Shown: positions 8,247 to 17,673, numbered from the stretch's first letter. The stretch: DNA of 64,000 nucleotides from CAZCTO01 sp964501725 (GCA_964501725.1 CAZCTO010000006.1:31200-95199); one strand, 5' to 3'. The notes: generated from the sequence alone by a model not told the origin. Translations and numbers: made by a program.

Positions 8247-8786
8247 ATGATCATTGTGGGTATTGATCCGGGGTATGCGATTACCGGATATGGTGTCATC
8301 CAACATCAATCGAACCGGCTGAAAGTATTTGACTACGGCGTCATTTCGACTAAGCCCAGTGTTCCGTTTGAGATTCGCCTGTTGACCATTTTTCAGGAAG
8401 TGACGGCGCTTATCGAACGATATGCTCCGGATGTTCTTGCCATTGAGGAATTGTTTTTTTCGCGTAATACCACTACGGCAATCGGCACGGCACAGGCAAG
8501 AGGTGTGGTTATTCTCGCCGCTGCCAAGGCCGGAATTCCGGTATTCGAATACACACCACTGCAAGTGAAGCTGGCCGTGACCGGATACGGCCGAGCCGAT
8601 AAGAATCAAGTTTCACAGATGGTTAAGGCATTATTGTGTCTGGAGAAGATCCCGGGTAAGGATGATGCATCTGACGCGCTTGCCGTTGCCATTTGTCAGG
8701 CACATACAGGAACACTGAACTGCAATAAAGCAGTCGGAGGATACCAGTACGGTTCCGGCGGGAAAACAGAAATTTGGAAGAAATAA
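8247..8786 (+). CDS. ruvC: Holliday junction resolvase RuvC
   Basis: Endonuclease that cuts Holliday junctions in the last step of homologous recombination. The RNase H-like acidic tetrad is in place: D7 (GIDPGY), E67 (AIEELFF), D140 and D143 (KDDASDALA). Length (179) is slightly above the usual 160-175. It is the first gene of ruvCAB with queH as passenger, 27 bp ahead of ruvA. Confidence 0.96.
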   Translation: MIIVGIDPGYAITGYGVIQHQSNRLKVFDYGVISTKPSVPFEIRLLTIFQEVTALIERYAPDVLAIEELFFSRNTTTAIGTAQARGVVILAAAKAGIPVFEYTPLQVKLAVTGYGRADKNQVSQMVKALLCLEKIPGKDDASDALAVAICQAHTGTLNCNKAVGGYQYGSGGKTEIWKK

Positions 8787-8813
8787 ATAAATTACGAGGC
8801 AAGGAGACCGGAC

Positions 8814-9428
8814 ATGTTTGCATACATTAGCGGAATGCTGGTTCAAAAAAAAGAGGACTATATTGTTGTTGATGCGGGCGGCATCGGATATAAGATATTC
8901 TGCCAACAGCCCATGCAGGAGCGTATCGGGAAGCTGAATGAACGCGTTCTTGTGCACACCTATCATTACGTTCGGGAAGATATCAATGCGCTGTACGGAT
9001 TTCCGAGTCAGGAAGAGCACGACATGTTTATACTTCTTCTGCAAGTGACCGGAATCGGCCCCAAGGTGGCCAATTCGATCGCCGGAAGCATTCCGCCCGG
9101 AGAATTCGCACTGGCTGTAATTACCGGCGATTTGAGCAAGCTGACGCAAGTAAAGGGCTTGGGTAAAAAAGGCGCCGAACGGATAATGCTCGAACTTAAG
9201 GATAAACTGAAGGGCTTCGGTCACGGACTCGAAGGGTTTGATGCCAAAGGAGTGCTAACTGACGAATCCGGAAAAACGATGACCGGTTCGATTCAGGACG
9301 AGGCCTTCAGCGCACTGGTGGTACTCGGTTATTCCGCAGCGGAAGCGTCGAAGGCCGTAAAGAAAGTCTATCAGGAAGGTATGCCCATCGAAGAGTTGAT
9401 ACGTATTGCTTTGAGAACTGTTGTATAA
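8814..9428 (+). CDS. ruvA: Holliday junction branch-migration protein RuvA
   Basis: RuvA tetramers bind the four-way junction and load RuvB. Domain I is the OB-fold (about 1-62), domain II holds two helix-hairpin-helix motifs (TGIGPKVANSI and KGLGKKGAERIMLEL), and domain III (about 150-204) is the small helical module that contacts RuvB. Length 204 is normal. Lies 54 bp before ruvB. Confidence 0.96.
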   Translation: MFAYISGMLVQKKEDYIVVDAGGIGYKIFCQQPMQERIGKLNERVLVHTYHYVREDINALYGFPSQEEHDMFILLLQVTGIGPKVANSIAGSIPPGEFALAVITGDLSKLTQVKGLGKKGAERIMLELKDKLKGFGHGLEGFDAKGVLTDESGKTMTGSIQDEAFSALVVLGYSAAEASKAVKKVYQEGMPIEELIRIALRTVV

Positions 9429-9482
9429 TCATTTTCCGAAAAGACTCTCCGGACGAAACATTCAAACAGAACAGGAGCATCT

Positions 9483-10589
9483 ATGGACTTCAGTGAATTT
9501 GATCAGGAAGAACGGATTATCGGCAGAGAACGGCTTACCGAAGACCGGGATGAGAAGGGGCTTCGTCCGGTTCGATGGGAAGATTATGCCGGTCAAAAAA
9601 AGGTCAAAGAGAATCTCAAAGTATTCATTGAAGCCGCGGCAACCAGAGAAGAGTCGCTGGATCATGTACTGTTATATGGGCCGCCCGGACTCGGGAAAAC
9701 CACTCTCGCCGGAATTATCGCGGCACAGATGGGAGTGAACCTGCGTATAACGACCGGTCCCGCTATCGAGAAAGCCGGCGAACTTGCGGCGATTTTAACG
9801 AACCTGAATGAAAGGGAAGTGCTTTTCATTGACGAAATTCATCGCCTCAACCGGAGCGTGGAGGAGATACTCTATCCGGCAATGGAGGACTACTGCCTGG
9901 ATATTATGATCGGAAAAGGCCCGTCAGCCCGATCCATCCGATTGGACTTGCCGAAGTTTACGTTGATCGGAGCCACTACCCGCGCAGGACTGCTTTCCGC
10001 TCCGCTCCGCGACCGTTTCGGAATGGTTCACCGACTGGATCTTTATGATCCGCAGGATCTGATCCAGATCCTGCGAAGAGATGCGGCAATCCTGAATATC
10101 GGAATCGATGATGCGGGACTTCTAACCATTGCGTCCCGGTCACGGGGGACACCCCGGATTGCAATCCGTCTGCTTAAGCGGATGCGTGATTTTGCTCAGG
10201 TGAAAGGGTCGGGCGTTATTGATTCTAAGATTGCCGATTACGGGCTTTCGGCGCTCGAAATCGATGAACGCGGTTTGGATGCGACTGACAGAAGAATTCT
10301 CAGAAACATGGCAGAAATGTTCGGAGGAGGACCGGTCGGACTCGATACCCTTGCGGCGTGTACCGGTGAAGACCCGGTTACGATTGAGGACGTACACGAG
10401 CCATTTCTGATGCAAATCGGGTACATCGCAAAGACGCCCAGGGGAAGAGTGCTGACAACTTCTGCCTGGCAGCATATCGGTCTGCCTTGTCCCGATGATT
10501 ATGACAGAAGACTCAAAAATGTCAGTGCCGTATACAATGACCCCGAAAAGGCAGAGTCTTATCCCGAGCAACTTGGTCTGGATTTTTAA
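9483..10589 (+). CDS. ruvB: Holliday junction ATP-dependent DNA helicase RuvB
   Basis: Hexameric AAA+ motor that drives branch migration with RuvA. Walker A is GPPGLGKT (66-73), Walker B FIDEIH (115-120), sensor region GATTRAGLL, followed by the winged-helix C-domain with GGGPVGLDTLA and TPRGR. Slightly longer than usual (368 against about 335-350) through N- and C-terminal extensions. An overlapping frame beginning at 9421 is a shadow. Confidence 0.97.
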   Translation: MDFSEFDQEERIIGRERLTEDRDEKGLRPVRWEDYAGQKKVKENLKVFIEAAATREESLDHVLLYGPPGLGKTTLAGIIAAQMGVNLRITTGPAIEKAGELAAILTNLNEREVLFIDEIHRLNRSVEEILYPAMEDYCLDIMIGKGPSARSIRLDLPKFTLIGATTRAGLLSAPLRDRFGMVHRLDLYDPQDLIQILRRDAAILNIGIDDAGLLTIASRSRGTPRIAIRLLKRMRDFAQVKGSGVIDSKIADYGLSALEIDERGLDATDRRILRNMAEMFGGGPVGLDTLAACTGEDPVTIEDVHEPFLMQIGYIAKTPRGRVLTTSAWQHIGLPCPDDYDRRLKNVSAVYNDPEKAESYPEQLGLDF

Positions 10590-10609
10590 AAAAGGACACG
10601 TAAAGAATA

Positions 10610-11212
10610 ATGATCAACAATAACGGCAATTCGATTCTTCTTCACGCATGTTGCGGACCCTGCGCCGAGTGGCCTTTGCAAGTCCTTTCAGAAGAAGGAC
10701 TTCCGGTGACTGTGTTCTTCTATAATCCCAATATTCATCCGAATTTCGAATGGCAGAGAAGAAAGGACAATTTGGAAGTTCTTACCGCAAAAAGAGGAAT
10801 AGACCTGATTGTGAATGACGAATACGATGAAGATTTCTGGACTGGTAAAGATTATCTCCGGTCATATGAATCGCGGTGTCACATGTGCTATTACATCCGC
10901 ATGAAAAAAGTCGCGCGGATTGCCAAAGACGGAGGCTTTTCAGCATTTACGACCACACTGCTGGTCAGTATCTACCAACAGCATGACCTGATCATCGACG
11001 CGGCCCAAAGGGCATCCGCGGAAGTCGGGATTCCGTTTTTGTATCGGGATTTCCGGGACGGTTTTCGCAAAGGACAACAGATGGCAAGAGAAGATGGCCT
11101 GTACCGTCAGAAATATTGCGGGTGTATCTTGTCATTGGATGAATCTGCTTATAAGGATCAAATCTATGGAAGTTTTTCGGGAAGCGATGCCACAACCGAC
11201 AATGTCTTGTAG
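10610..11212 (+). CDS. queH: Epoxyqueuosine reductase QueH
   Basis: QueH reduces epoxyqueuosine to queuosine in tRNA, the non-cobalamin alternative to QueG. The family's cysteine set is complete: CCGPC (C14, C15, C18), CHMC (C90, C93) and CGC (C170, C172), which bind an Fe-S cluster and a second metal. Length 200 is typical. It follows ruvB by 20 bp and its last 49 bp overlap the 3' end of rqcH on the opposite strand. Confidence 0.92.
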   Translation: MINNNGNSILLHACCGPCAEWPLQVLSEEGLPVTVFFYNPNIHPNFEWQRRKDNLEVLTAKRGIDLIVNDEYDEDFWTGKDYLRSYESRCHMCYYIRMKKVARIAKDGGFSAFTTTLLVSIYQQHDLIIDAAQRASAEVGIPFLYRDFRDGFRKGQQMAREDGLYRQKYCGCILSLDESAYKDQIYGSFSGSDATTDNVL

Positions 11213-13104
11213 GAATCATAAATAACCATTCCGGGCTTTGCTTTCGGTATTTTTTTTACGTGTCTGATCTCACAGAAATCCACATCAACACGAATATTAT
11301 GTTCTTGCGGATCTCCTGAGTCCGGAACATTTGTTGCGCTGGAGTTTTTTCGAAAAGCGGAAAGGCTTGACGAAAAATATGCGGCAACACCGGCAGCGGA
11401 TAACACGGACTTATCGGACGGAGTTTTGCCGAAACATCTCAGTACGACATGTGTTCCGGGGGCATTTTTAACATGAAACCACAGATCATCCGGAGAAGCC
11501 GTTTTGAAAGTGAGATTGTCGTTTTGAATGTTGTTTCTTCCGCAAAGAATGATCATGCCGTCCTCGGCTTTGAATCTTCTGTATAAAGAAGTCGGATCTG
11601 ATGGTTTTCTTTTTGCATCCGAATCCTGTGCATCCGGACCTTTGCGTTTCGCGGCTTGCCCGGCGGACCTTAGTGCACGGGAACGTTGTTTCCCGGTTTT
11701 TGATTTGCCGGGGAAATTCGACATCGTCTTGAATGAATCGGATCTTGCGGTGTTTGAATCAGAAACATCAAGTGATTCAATTTCGGCACGCAGTGCATCG
11801 ATATCTTCCTTCTCCGAAGCGCTCAGTGCAGCTTGATGTAAACTTCTAAAATACTCGACGGCAAGCAAATCTTCCTTCAAAAAGCTTGTGGCGGCATCGT
11901 TTTTACTTCGCGCTTTCCGATACTTCTTATAATAGGCTTGGGCGTTGTCCGAAGGCGATCGGTTTGGATTTAGTGTAATACTAAGCATTATGCCCGGATT
12001 CTCATAGTCCTCAACAGATAGCGTACCCTTTTCCGGTATAATATCCTTCTGATGCATCATGATCGTATCCGCATATTTTTTATATAGCAGATAATCGTTC
12101 GAATTATGAATATCGGACTCGTGAACTGCCATTTTACGAACTGCGTGAGACAGGGCATTCTGAGCAAATGTGATTATTGGTTTTTGCAATTGCTCGAAAA
12201 TGTTTCTCCTCATTTTCGAGCGATGTAATGTATCTATTGCATCCGATATTGAAGTCGACGATATTGCTCTTCCGGCATCCTCCAGTTTCAATGCATGAAA
12301 ATCCGTCGGAGAGTCTTTATCAATTGAGAAGTAAAGACTCGGGGAAAGATCCATCTGCTTAATTCGCGTCAAAAGAACCAGTGATGCTTTGCAAATCGAT
12401 TGAATTTCAGGTGAACTCAATTGCCGGTAACCTTTTCGCCCATCCACAGAGGCCAGATAACAAATCTCCCTGGCAAGTAAAGGACTGAAGCCCTGCAAAG
12501 ACTCCAGAAGTGCCTTTTCGATCGGTCGGCCATAGGATGACTCAAGAATAGGAGGGAGGCCTCTTTCGATCATGCGAATCGCATCATCGGGGAAAATCTT
12601 ACCCTGACCCGGCGGGTATTCGTATATTCTTGCCGGCATGACTTCACGTACACGACTCATGGATGAGTCGACATGCATGATACAGTCCAAAATTTTATTC
12701 TGCTGATTTACCAATACGATGTTGCTATAGCGCCCCATCATTTCAATGATCAGACGATATTCGATCAAATCCTGAAGATCATTCATCGATGCGATATGAA
12801 TTTCAATAATTCGTTCAAATGGCGGAGCCGTCACCGAAGTAATTCTTCCGCCGGAAAGATACTTTCGAAGCAGCATGCAAAAAGATGGCGGAACTGCCGG
12901 ATTCTCCTTAGTGGATTCAGTTAGATGAATGCGTGGGAATTCAGGATTGGCCGACAGTGAAAGACGAGTATGACCTTTTGACGTACGTAAATGAATACAT
13001 AACTCATATTTGTCAGGTTGATAAAACTTTTCTGCACGTGCTCCGCATAACGCATGATCGAGCTCGATTGAAAGAAAATGCGTGGTAATTCCGTCGAGGG
13101 GCAT
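11164..13104 (-). CDS. rqcH: Ribosome quality control protein RqcH (NFACT family)
   Basis: RqcH binds obstructed 50S subunits and recruits tRNA-Ala to add alanine tails that mark stalled peptides for degradation. Order: NFACT-N (about 1-180), helical coiled-coil middle (about 280-450), and NFACT-R near 535-600 with DDLWFHVKNAPGTHVVLR. The tRNA-related Asp97-Arg98 pair known from Bacillus subtilis falls exactly on Glu97-Arg98 here, a conservative change. Length 646 is somewhat above the usual 570. A basic, Ser-rich stretch (about 470-520) accounts for the extra length. GAGGTAGG precedes the ATG. Older annotations call this family fibronectin-binding. Confidence 0.92.
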   Translation of the reverse strand: MPLDGITTHFLSIELDHALCGARAEKFYQPDKYELCIHLRTSKGHTRLSLSANPEFPRIHLTESTKENPAVPPSFCMLLRKYLSGGRITSVTAPPFERIIEIHIASMNDLQDLIEYRLIIEMMGRYSNIVLVNQQNKILDCIMHVDSSMSRVREVMPARIYEYPPGQGKIFPDDAIRMIERGLPPILESSYGRPIEKALLESLQGFSPLLAREICYLASVDGRKGYRQLSSPEIQSICKASLVLLTRIKQMDLSPSLYFSIDKDSPTDFHALKLEDAGRAISSTSISDAIDTLHRSKMRRNIFEQLQKPIITFAQNALSHAVRKMAVHESDIHNSNDYLLYKKYADTIMMHQKDIIPEKGTLSVEDYENPGIMLSITLNPNRSPSDNAQAYYKKYRKARSKNDAATSFLKEDLLAVEYFRSLHQAALSASEKEDIDALRAEIESLDVSDSNTARSDSFKTMSNFPGKSKTGKQRSRALRSAGQAAKRKGPDAQDSDAKRKPSDPTSLYRRFKAEDGMIILCGRNNIQNDNLTFKTASPDDLWFHVKNAPGTHVVLRCFGKTPSDKSVLSAAGVAAYFSSSLSAFRKNSSATNVPDSGDPQEHNIRVDVDFCEIRHVKKIPKAKPGMVIYDSYKTLSVVASLPEKLP

Positions 13105-13112
13105 GTCCTACC

Positions 13113-13436
13113 TCAATTTCTATCCTTAATTCTGTCTTTCAGTACAAATATCACCCAGCCGATCAATATCGCCAGAATTAATTCTATTCCCAGTAATACA
13201 TAGAACCGATCAAAATTGTTGAGTGTCAGCAATATATCTAATCCGACGATGGCAAGAACTCCGAAAAGAATTATGAATACTTTCCCGACCGGATTTTTAG
13301 CAACAGCTTTCAGAAATGAAGAACTCGAAGGAGGAGCCTGAACGGTACGACGCGACGGAGCCCGGGACGTAGTCTTTCTGCGCTGAGATGAATTTGATCT
13401 GCTTTTTTTCTTTTTTATCTCTGCCACGATAATCAT
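13113..13436 (-). CDS. Small basic two-helix membrane protein, function unknown
   Basis: 107 residues. The N-terminal third is very basic and Ser/Arg rich (KKKKSRSNSSQRRK), then two hydrophobic segments at about 48-70 and 76-98 separated by a short polar loop, ending in RIKDRN. I do not recognise a family. The start at 13436 has GGAAGGG 3 bases upstream; a longer frame reaching back to 13583 runs through a terminator and is unlikely. It ends 8 bp before rqcH and is probably co-transcribed with it. Confidence 0.6.
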   Translation of the reverse strand: MIIVAEIKKKKSRSNSSQRRKTTSRAPSRRTVQAPPSSSSFLKAVAKNPVGKVFIILFGVLAIVGLDILLTLNNFDRFYVLLGIELILAILIGWVIFVLKDRIKDRN

Positions 13437-13465
13437 TTCCCTTCCTTTTGATTCGATAACAGTAT

Positions 13466-13505
13466 ACCAAAAGAAAGAGTGTTTGCTATAAAACAAACAC
13501 TCTTT
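13466..13505 (-). terminator. Terminator of the prs-prs-oadB-oadG unit
   Basis: A perfect 12-bp stem, AAAGAGTGTTTG/CAAACACTCTTT, with an 8-base loop; on the reverse strand it is followed by TCTTTTGG. It separates oadG from the downstream small membrane protein and rqcH. Confidence 0.8.
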
Positions 13506-13533
13506 ATCGAATATACCGAAATAATGATGGATC

Positions 13534-13725
13534 TCAGGTGTCTTGTCCGTTCTTCTTGGCTGCTCTTTTATCGAAAGACTCAACGATGGCTTGCATCAGA
13601 ATAATCGTAACAAAGAAGAGAAGCAAGACAAGGAAAACACCGCAAAGACCAAAGGCTACAACGGTCAAGCCTTGTTCGGTTAATTTGGATATAAGAAAAA
13701 AGATTTGGCTTAAAAATATGTCCAT
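13534..13725 (-). CDS. Sodium-pump decarboxylase gamma-like subunit
   Basis: 63 residues with one long hydrophobic helix (about 18-46) and a charged tail, the layout of OadG/MmdG proteins, which anchor the carboxyltransferase to the membrane beta subunit. The leading TEQGLTVVAFGL resembles the start of the OAD_gamma family. Placed 15 bp after oadB with a GGAGG site, it is almost certainly co-expressed with it. Its sequence is too short for a call without that context. Confidence 0.7.
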   Translation of the reverse strand: MDIFLSQIFFLISKLTEQGLTVVAFGLCGVFLVLLLFFVTIILMQAIVESFDKRAAKKNGQDT

Positions 13726-13740
13726 CTGTGATTCCTCCTA

Positions 13741-14931
13741 TCAGAATACAAACATGCCGACCAATGCAATAACAAGGCCGCCTGCGACGATAGACCCAAG
13801 CTGCCCGGAAACGTTGGCACTGATTGCTTGCATGAGAATGAAATTGGTCGGATCTTCTTCTTTTGCCATCTTCTGCACGACGCGTGCGGACATCGGGAAG
13901 GCAGAAATACCGGCAGCCCCGATCATCGGGTTGATTTTTTTCTTCAGGAAGATATTCAGGAACTTTGCGAAAAGAACTCCGCCGGCGGTGTCAAAGACAA
14001 AGGCAAACAAACCCAGGAGCAGGATTAATCCGGTAATCGGATCAATGAAACGATCCGCAAGCATTGTGGATCCGATTGTAATACCCAGTAAAAGTGTGAC
14101 CAGGTTTGCAAGTTCATTTTGCGCAGACTGGGATAATCTCTCAAGAACACCCGCTTCGCGAATCAGATTTCCGAACATCAAGGATCCTACAAGCGGTGCG
14201 CTCATGGGAACGAGAACACCGGCAATCACCGTAACCGTAATCGGGAAGAGAATTTTGACGAGCCTCGGAACTTTCTCTTCATGATAATCCATTCGGATCA
14301 TACGCTCTTTCTTGGAAGTAAGTGCGCGGATTACAGGGGGCTGAATAATCGGAACCAACGACATGTATGAATATGCGGCCACAGATATGGGGCCCATATA
14401 ATCAGTTAAATTGAAATAGTTGCCGACGTAAATCGTCGTGGGTCCGTCCGCCGCACCGATAATACCGATGGCTGCGGAAAGCTTGAGCGCCATGTCAGAC
14501 TCAATGCCAAGAAGAGGAAGAAGGAACAGGGAAATCAGAAAGGTTGCAAAGATGCCGAACTGAGCCGCGGCCCCGAAAAAAATCATATAAGGATTTTTAA
14601 AAAGAGGCGTAAAGTCGATCATGGCACCGATGGCAATGAAGATCAGGATAGGGAAGAGCTCTGTCGCGATTCCTGCCTGTCTCAATACCTCCAGGAATCC
14701 GACTTCGGAAGTCTCTACACCGAGCATGTTTGTGACATTTCCGACGATATTGAAGGGTAGATTGACCAGAATAGCACCAAAGCCTATGGGTAAAAGCAGT
14801 GATGGCTCGTATTCTTTTTTGATCGCAAGATAAATCAGAATTCCGCCGATTACGTACATAATCAACGCTTTCCAATTATCCCCGTGACCAAAGTAAAGAA
14901 CACCTTCAAATATTTCTTTAAGGATGTTCAT
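13741..14931 (-). CDS. Na+-translocating decarboxylase, beta subunit (OadB/GcdB/MmdB family)
   Basis: Integral membrane subunit that couples decarboxylation of a carboxybiotin intermediate to outward Na+ pumping. About ten hydrophobic segments are visible, and the conserved AADGPTTIY (near residue 158) carries the Asp needed for Na+ translocation. The GxxxISAFPMSARVVQ block near the C-terminus is also typical. 396 residues, normal. The alpha (carboxyltransferase) and biotin-carrier genes are not beside it; upstream instead are two PRPP synthases. The substrate (oxaloacetate, methylmalonyl-CoA or glutaconyl-CoA) cannot be told from this subunit. Confidence 0.9.
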   Translation of the reverse strand: MNILKEIFEGVLYFGHGDNWKALIMYVIGGILIYLAIKKEYEPSLLLPIGFGAILVNLPFNIVGNVTNMLGVETSEVGFLEVLRQAGIATELFPILIFIAIGAMIDFTPLFKNPYMIFFGAAAQFGIFATFLISLFLLPLLGIESDMALKLSAAIGIIGAADGPTTIYVGNYFNLTDYMGPISVAAYSYMSLVPIIQPPVIRALTSKKERMIRMDYHEEKVPRLVKILFPITVTVIAGVLVPMSAPLVGSLMFGNLIREAGVLERLSQSAQNELANLVTLLLGITIGSTMLADRFIDPITGLILLLGLFAFVFDTAGGVLFAKFLNIFLKKKINPMIGAAGISAFPMSARVVQKMAKEEDPTNFILMQAISANVSGQLGSIVAGGLVIALVGMFVF

Positions 14932-14952
14932 TTCTCTTCCTCCCGCATTAAA

Positions 14953-16167
14953 TTATTGTTGGATCTTTCTGTTCTGAAGCAAGGTTTGTATTTTCTCGGT
15001 CGGGTTAATTAAATTGGACAGTGAAGCGTCATGATTAATCGCATCGATCAATAACGCGACGAACTTTGTTAAGTTTACATCATCGAACCATGGTGCCGCA
15101 AGAAGTTCCGGCCTTCTATATATCAAATTCGTTGCAAAAACTTTATTTAAAAGACCTTCTTCGTACGCTTTGTTGAAATGTTCGATCCCTTCGGTGAATA
15201 AAGCGAAGGTTACCGCACAATAAATGTTGCGGGCACCGCGTTCTTTCATTTCTCTGGCAATGTCTAAAATGGAGTCTCCGGAAGAGATCATGTCATCCAC
15301 AATTAAAATATCCATGCCATCCACAGAGTCACCGAGAAATTCATGGGCGACGATAGGATTCCTGCCGTTAATCACCTGCGTATAATCTCTTCGTTTGTAA
15401 AAAGTTCCCAGAGGAACACCGAGAACTGAAGCCATATACATCGCGCGCGTGATACCGCCTTCATCGGGGCTAACGATCATAAACTTTCCTTCCGACAAAT
15501 CAAGATCCGGAATTGCGCGAAACAAAGCCTTGATAATTTGATAAGAAGTAGAAAGACTTTCAAATCCTGAAGTGGGAATTGCATTGGCAACGCGCTCGTC
15601 ATGCGCATCAAAGGTGATAATATTTTCAACACCGAGACCATAAATTTCTTCCAATGCGAAAGCACAATCAAGGGATTCTCTGGCATTACGCTTATGCTGG
15701 CGACTCTCATACAAGAAAGGCATGATCACATTGATTCTTCTGGCTTTTCCGGAACAGGCAAGAATTACTCTTTTCAAATCCTGATAATGATCATCCGGGC
15801 TCATGTTGTTCTCAATCCCGAACATTTTATACGTGCAGGAAAAATTCATGACATCGCTTAAAATGAAAAGATCGTGACCTCGTACCGAATTCAGAATAAC
15901 CGCTTTGCCTTCTCCGGAAGAGAACCGCGTGTTGTCAACGTCCATCCGGTAGTCATTACGATAGAAACCGGGATACCGGCTGATAATATGTTGTTCCTGA
16001 TATTCGGACCGTCTTTTATTGAGAAAGTAATTAACGCTTTCCGCAAAGTTGACGCTCCCTTTCAGCGGGATTATTCCGATTGGGCCGACCGGTGCCATCG
16101 GATTGTCCCCGTACTGGTTATACCTTGAGTATGCCTTGTCATCTGAAGCCGTTGGAATCGAATTCAT
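14953..16167 (-). CDS. prs: Ribose-phosphate pyrophosphokinase, long form, copy 1
   Basis: PRPP synthase transfers pyrophosphate from ATP to ribose-5-phosphate. The PRPP-binding loop LIVDDMISSGDS and the VSPDEGGITRA segment are clear, and a histidine sits in FDAHDERVANA at the catalytic-His position. The loop that reads RQD in classical enzymes and in the neighbouring copy is RQH here. At 404 residues it is about 90 longer than the standard enzyme, mainly at the N-terminus. The start at 16167 has GGGGG 6 bases upstream; an ATG 18 bases earlier has no site. It lies 31 bp after copy 2 and 21 bp before oadB. Confidence 0.85.
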   Translation of the reverse strand: MNSIPTASDDKAYSRYNQYGDNPMAPVGPIGIIPLKGSVNFAESVNYFLNKRRSEYQEQHIISRYPGFYRNDYRMDVDNTRFSSGEGKAVILNSVRGHDLFILSDVMNFSCTYKMFGIENNMSPDDHYQDLKRVILACSGKARRINVIMPFLYESRQHKRNARESLDCAFALEEIYGLGVENIITFDAHDERVANAIPTSGFESLSTSYQIIKALFRAIPDLDLSEGKFMIVSPDEGGITRAMYMASVLGVPLGTFYKRRDYTQVINGRNPIVAHEFLGDSVDGMDILIVDDMISSGDSILDIAREMKERGARNIYCAVTFALFTEGIEHFNKAYEEGLLNKVFATNLIYRRPELLAAPWFDDVNLTKFVALLIDAINHDASLSNLINPTEKIQTLLQNRKIQQ

Positions 16168-16198
16168 CTTATGCCCCCATCCCATATAATAAATATGT

Positions 16199-17425
16199 CT
16201 ATTCCATCAATTCTCCGATACGCATTTGTCCCAGTAAATCCGAAATTAACAAGCTTGGATTTACCAGCTTGCCCAGAGACTCATCCACATTAATCGCATC
16301 AATCAAACGAGCCACAAAAGGTGTCATATTTACATCAACATACCACGGTGCCGAAAGAAGCTCCGGCTTCCGGTAAATCAGATTGGTACAAAGAACTTTC
16401 CTGATAATCCCTTGCTTGACGGCGTTCTGAATCCGGTCGATTCCGTCGGTAAAAAGTCCGAAAGGCGATACGCAATAGATGTCTTTTGCCCCGCGGGCTT
16501 TCATGACCGTAGCGGTATCGACCATTGTCTTTCCGGAATTAATCATATCGTCAACAATCAAAATATCCCGGCCTACAGGTGATTCGCCGAGAAAACGAAT
16601 TTCCTTTATGGGATGTTCACCGTCAACCCGTACTGAATAATCTTTATGTCGATAAAAAATGCCCAGAGGAACTCCCATCAATGAGGAGTAAAATATTGCT
16701 CTTGAAACACCGGTTTCATCGGGACTGACCACCATCATATTATCTTTGTTAATTTTAAGTTTGGGGGTTGTGGCAATCAGTGAACTGATGATCTTGTATG
16801 CGGACTTAGGCGTCTCAATTCCCATGAGAGGAACGGCATTTGCTACGCGGGAGTCGTGCGGATCAAAAATAATCAGATTGGCAACACCAAGGCTGTATAG
16901 CTGTTGAAGCATCGCCGCACAGTCCAGAGATTCTCTGTAAGCGCTGTTGTCCTGACGTCCTTCATATAGAAAGGGCATGATCACATTGATTCGTCTGGCT
17001 TTACCGCTTACTGCCATAATAATTCTGAGCAAATCGCGATAGTGATCATCCGGGCTGGTGCTGTGCTCAAGGCCGAACACAGGAAACTTCGCCTGATGGG
17101 ATAAAACATCCGTAACGATAAATATATCATGACCGCGTACGGTTTGGCTCAGCGTTACTTTGCCTTCTCCGGTTTCAAAACGTATTATTGAAGATTGAAT
17201 GATATAGTCTTTACGAAGATATCCGACGCTGTCAACATAGGGATTACTGAAGTCCTGTTTCCGCTTCAGGCGTTTTTCGTATAAGACCGAGTTAATTTGA
17301 TTGACGAATTCCTCATTCGCGGTGTGAGCAATAATCCCGATCGGGCCGAATGGTTCAAGAAGATATCCCCGAAAATCAGGTTTCAATTTCTCGGCTGAGT
17401 CAGAATGAAGAGAAGGGTTTGTCAT
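16199..17425 (-). CDS. prs: Ribose-phosphate pyrophosphokinase, long form, copy 2
   Basis: The first gene of the unit and a diverged paralogue of its neighbour. It keeps EGRQDNS (ATP-site Arg-Gln-Asp), FDPHDSRVANA with the catalytic-type His, VSPDETGVSRA and the PRPP loop LIVDDMINSGKT, so it is the better candidate for the main catalytic copy. 408 residues, again with an N-terminal extension of the kind seen in some Clostridia. The start at 17425 is chosen because GGAGG lies 5 bases before it; the upstream ATG at 17446 overlaps that site. The pair could be an active/regulatory heteromer as known in eukaryotes; this is inference. Confidence 0.87.
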   Translation of the reverse strand: MTNPSLHSDSAEKLKPDFRGYLLEPFGPIGIIAHTANEEFVNQINSVLYEKRLKRKQDFSNPYVDSVGYLRKDYIIQSSIIRFETGEGKVTLSQTVRGHDIFIVTDVLSHQAKFPVFGLEHSTSPDDHYRDLLRIIMAVSGKARRINVIMPFLYEGRQDNSAYRESLDCAAMLQQLYSLGVANLIIFDPHDSRVANAVPLMGIETPKSAYKIISSLIATTPKLKINKDNMMVVSPDETGVSRAIFYSSLMGVPLGIFYRHKDYSVRVDGEHPIKEIRFLGESPVGRDILIVDDMINSGKTMVDTATVMKARGAKDIYCVSPFGLFTDGIDRIQNAVKQGIIRKVLCTNLIYRKPELLSAPWYVDVNMTPFVARLIDAINVDESLGKLVNPSLLISDLLGQMRIGELME

Positions 17426-17673
17426 CAAGTCCTCCGCAATAATCATTCGTTATAACTGAAACGATTCGCTCAACATCAGTATATCTCTATTCAGTCTTTT
17501 TTTGTATGGTGAAAAATGCATGAAAATTTCTCGCTTACGGATTCGTAATATGTTTATTGAGCTCTCAATCGGGATAGTAACATCGCTGTTAATGTGTTCG
17601 TCACATAAATACTATCTAAGAATGCGCAATCGTGATACAGTTATTTTACATTAAAATTTTGCGGAGAAACGTT

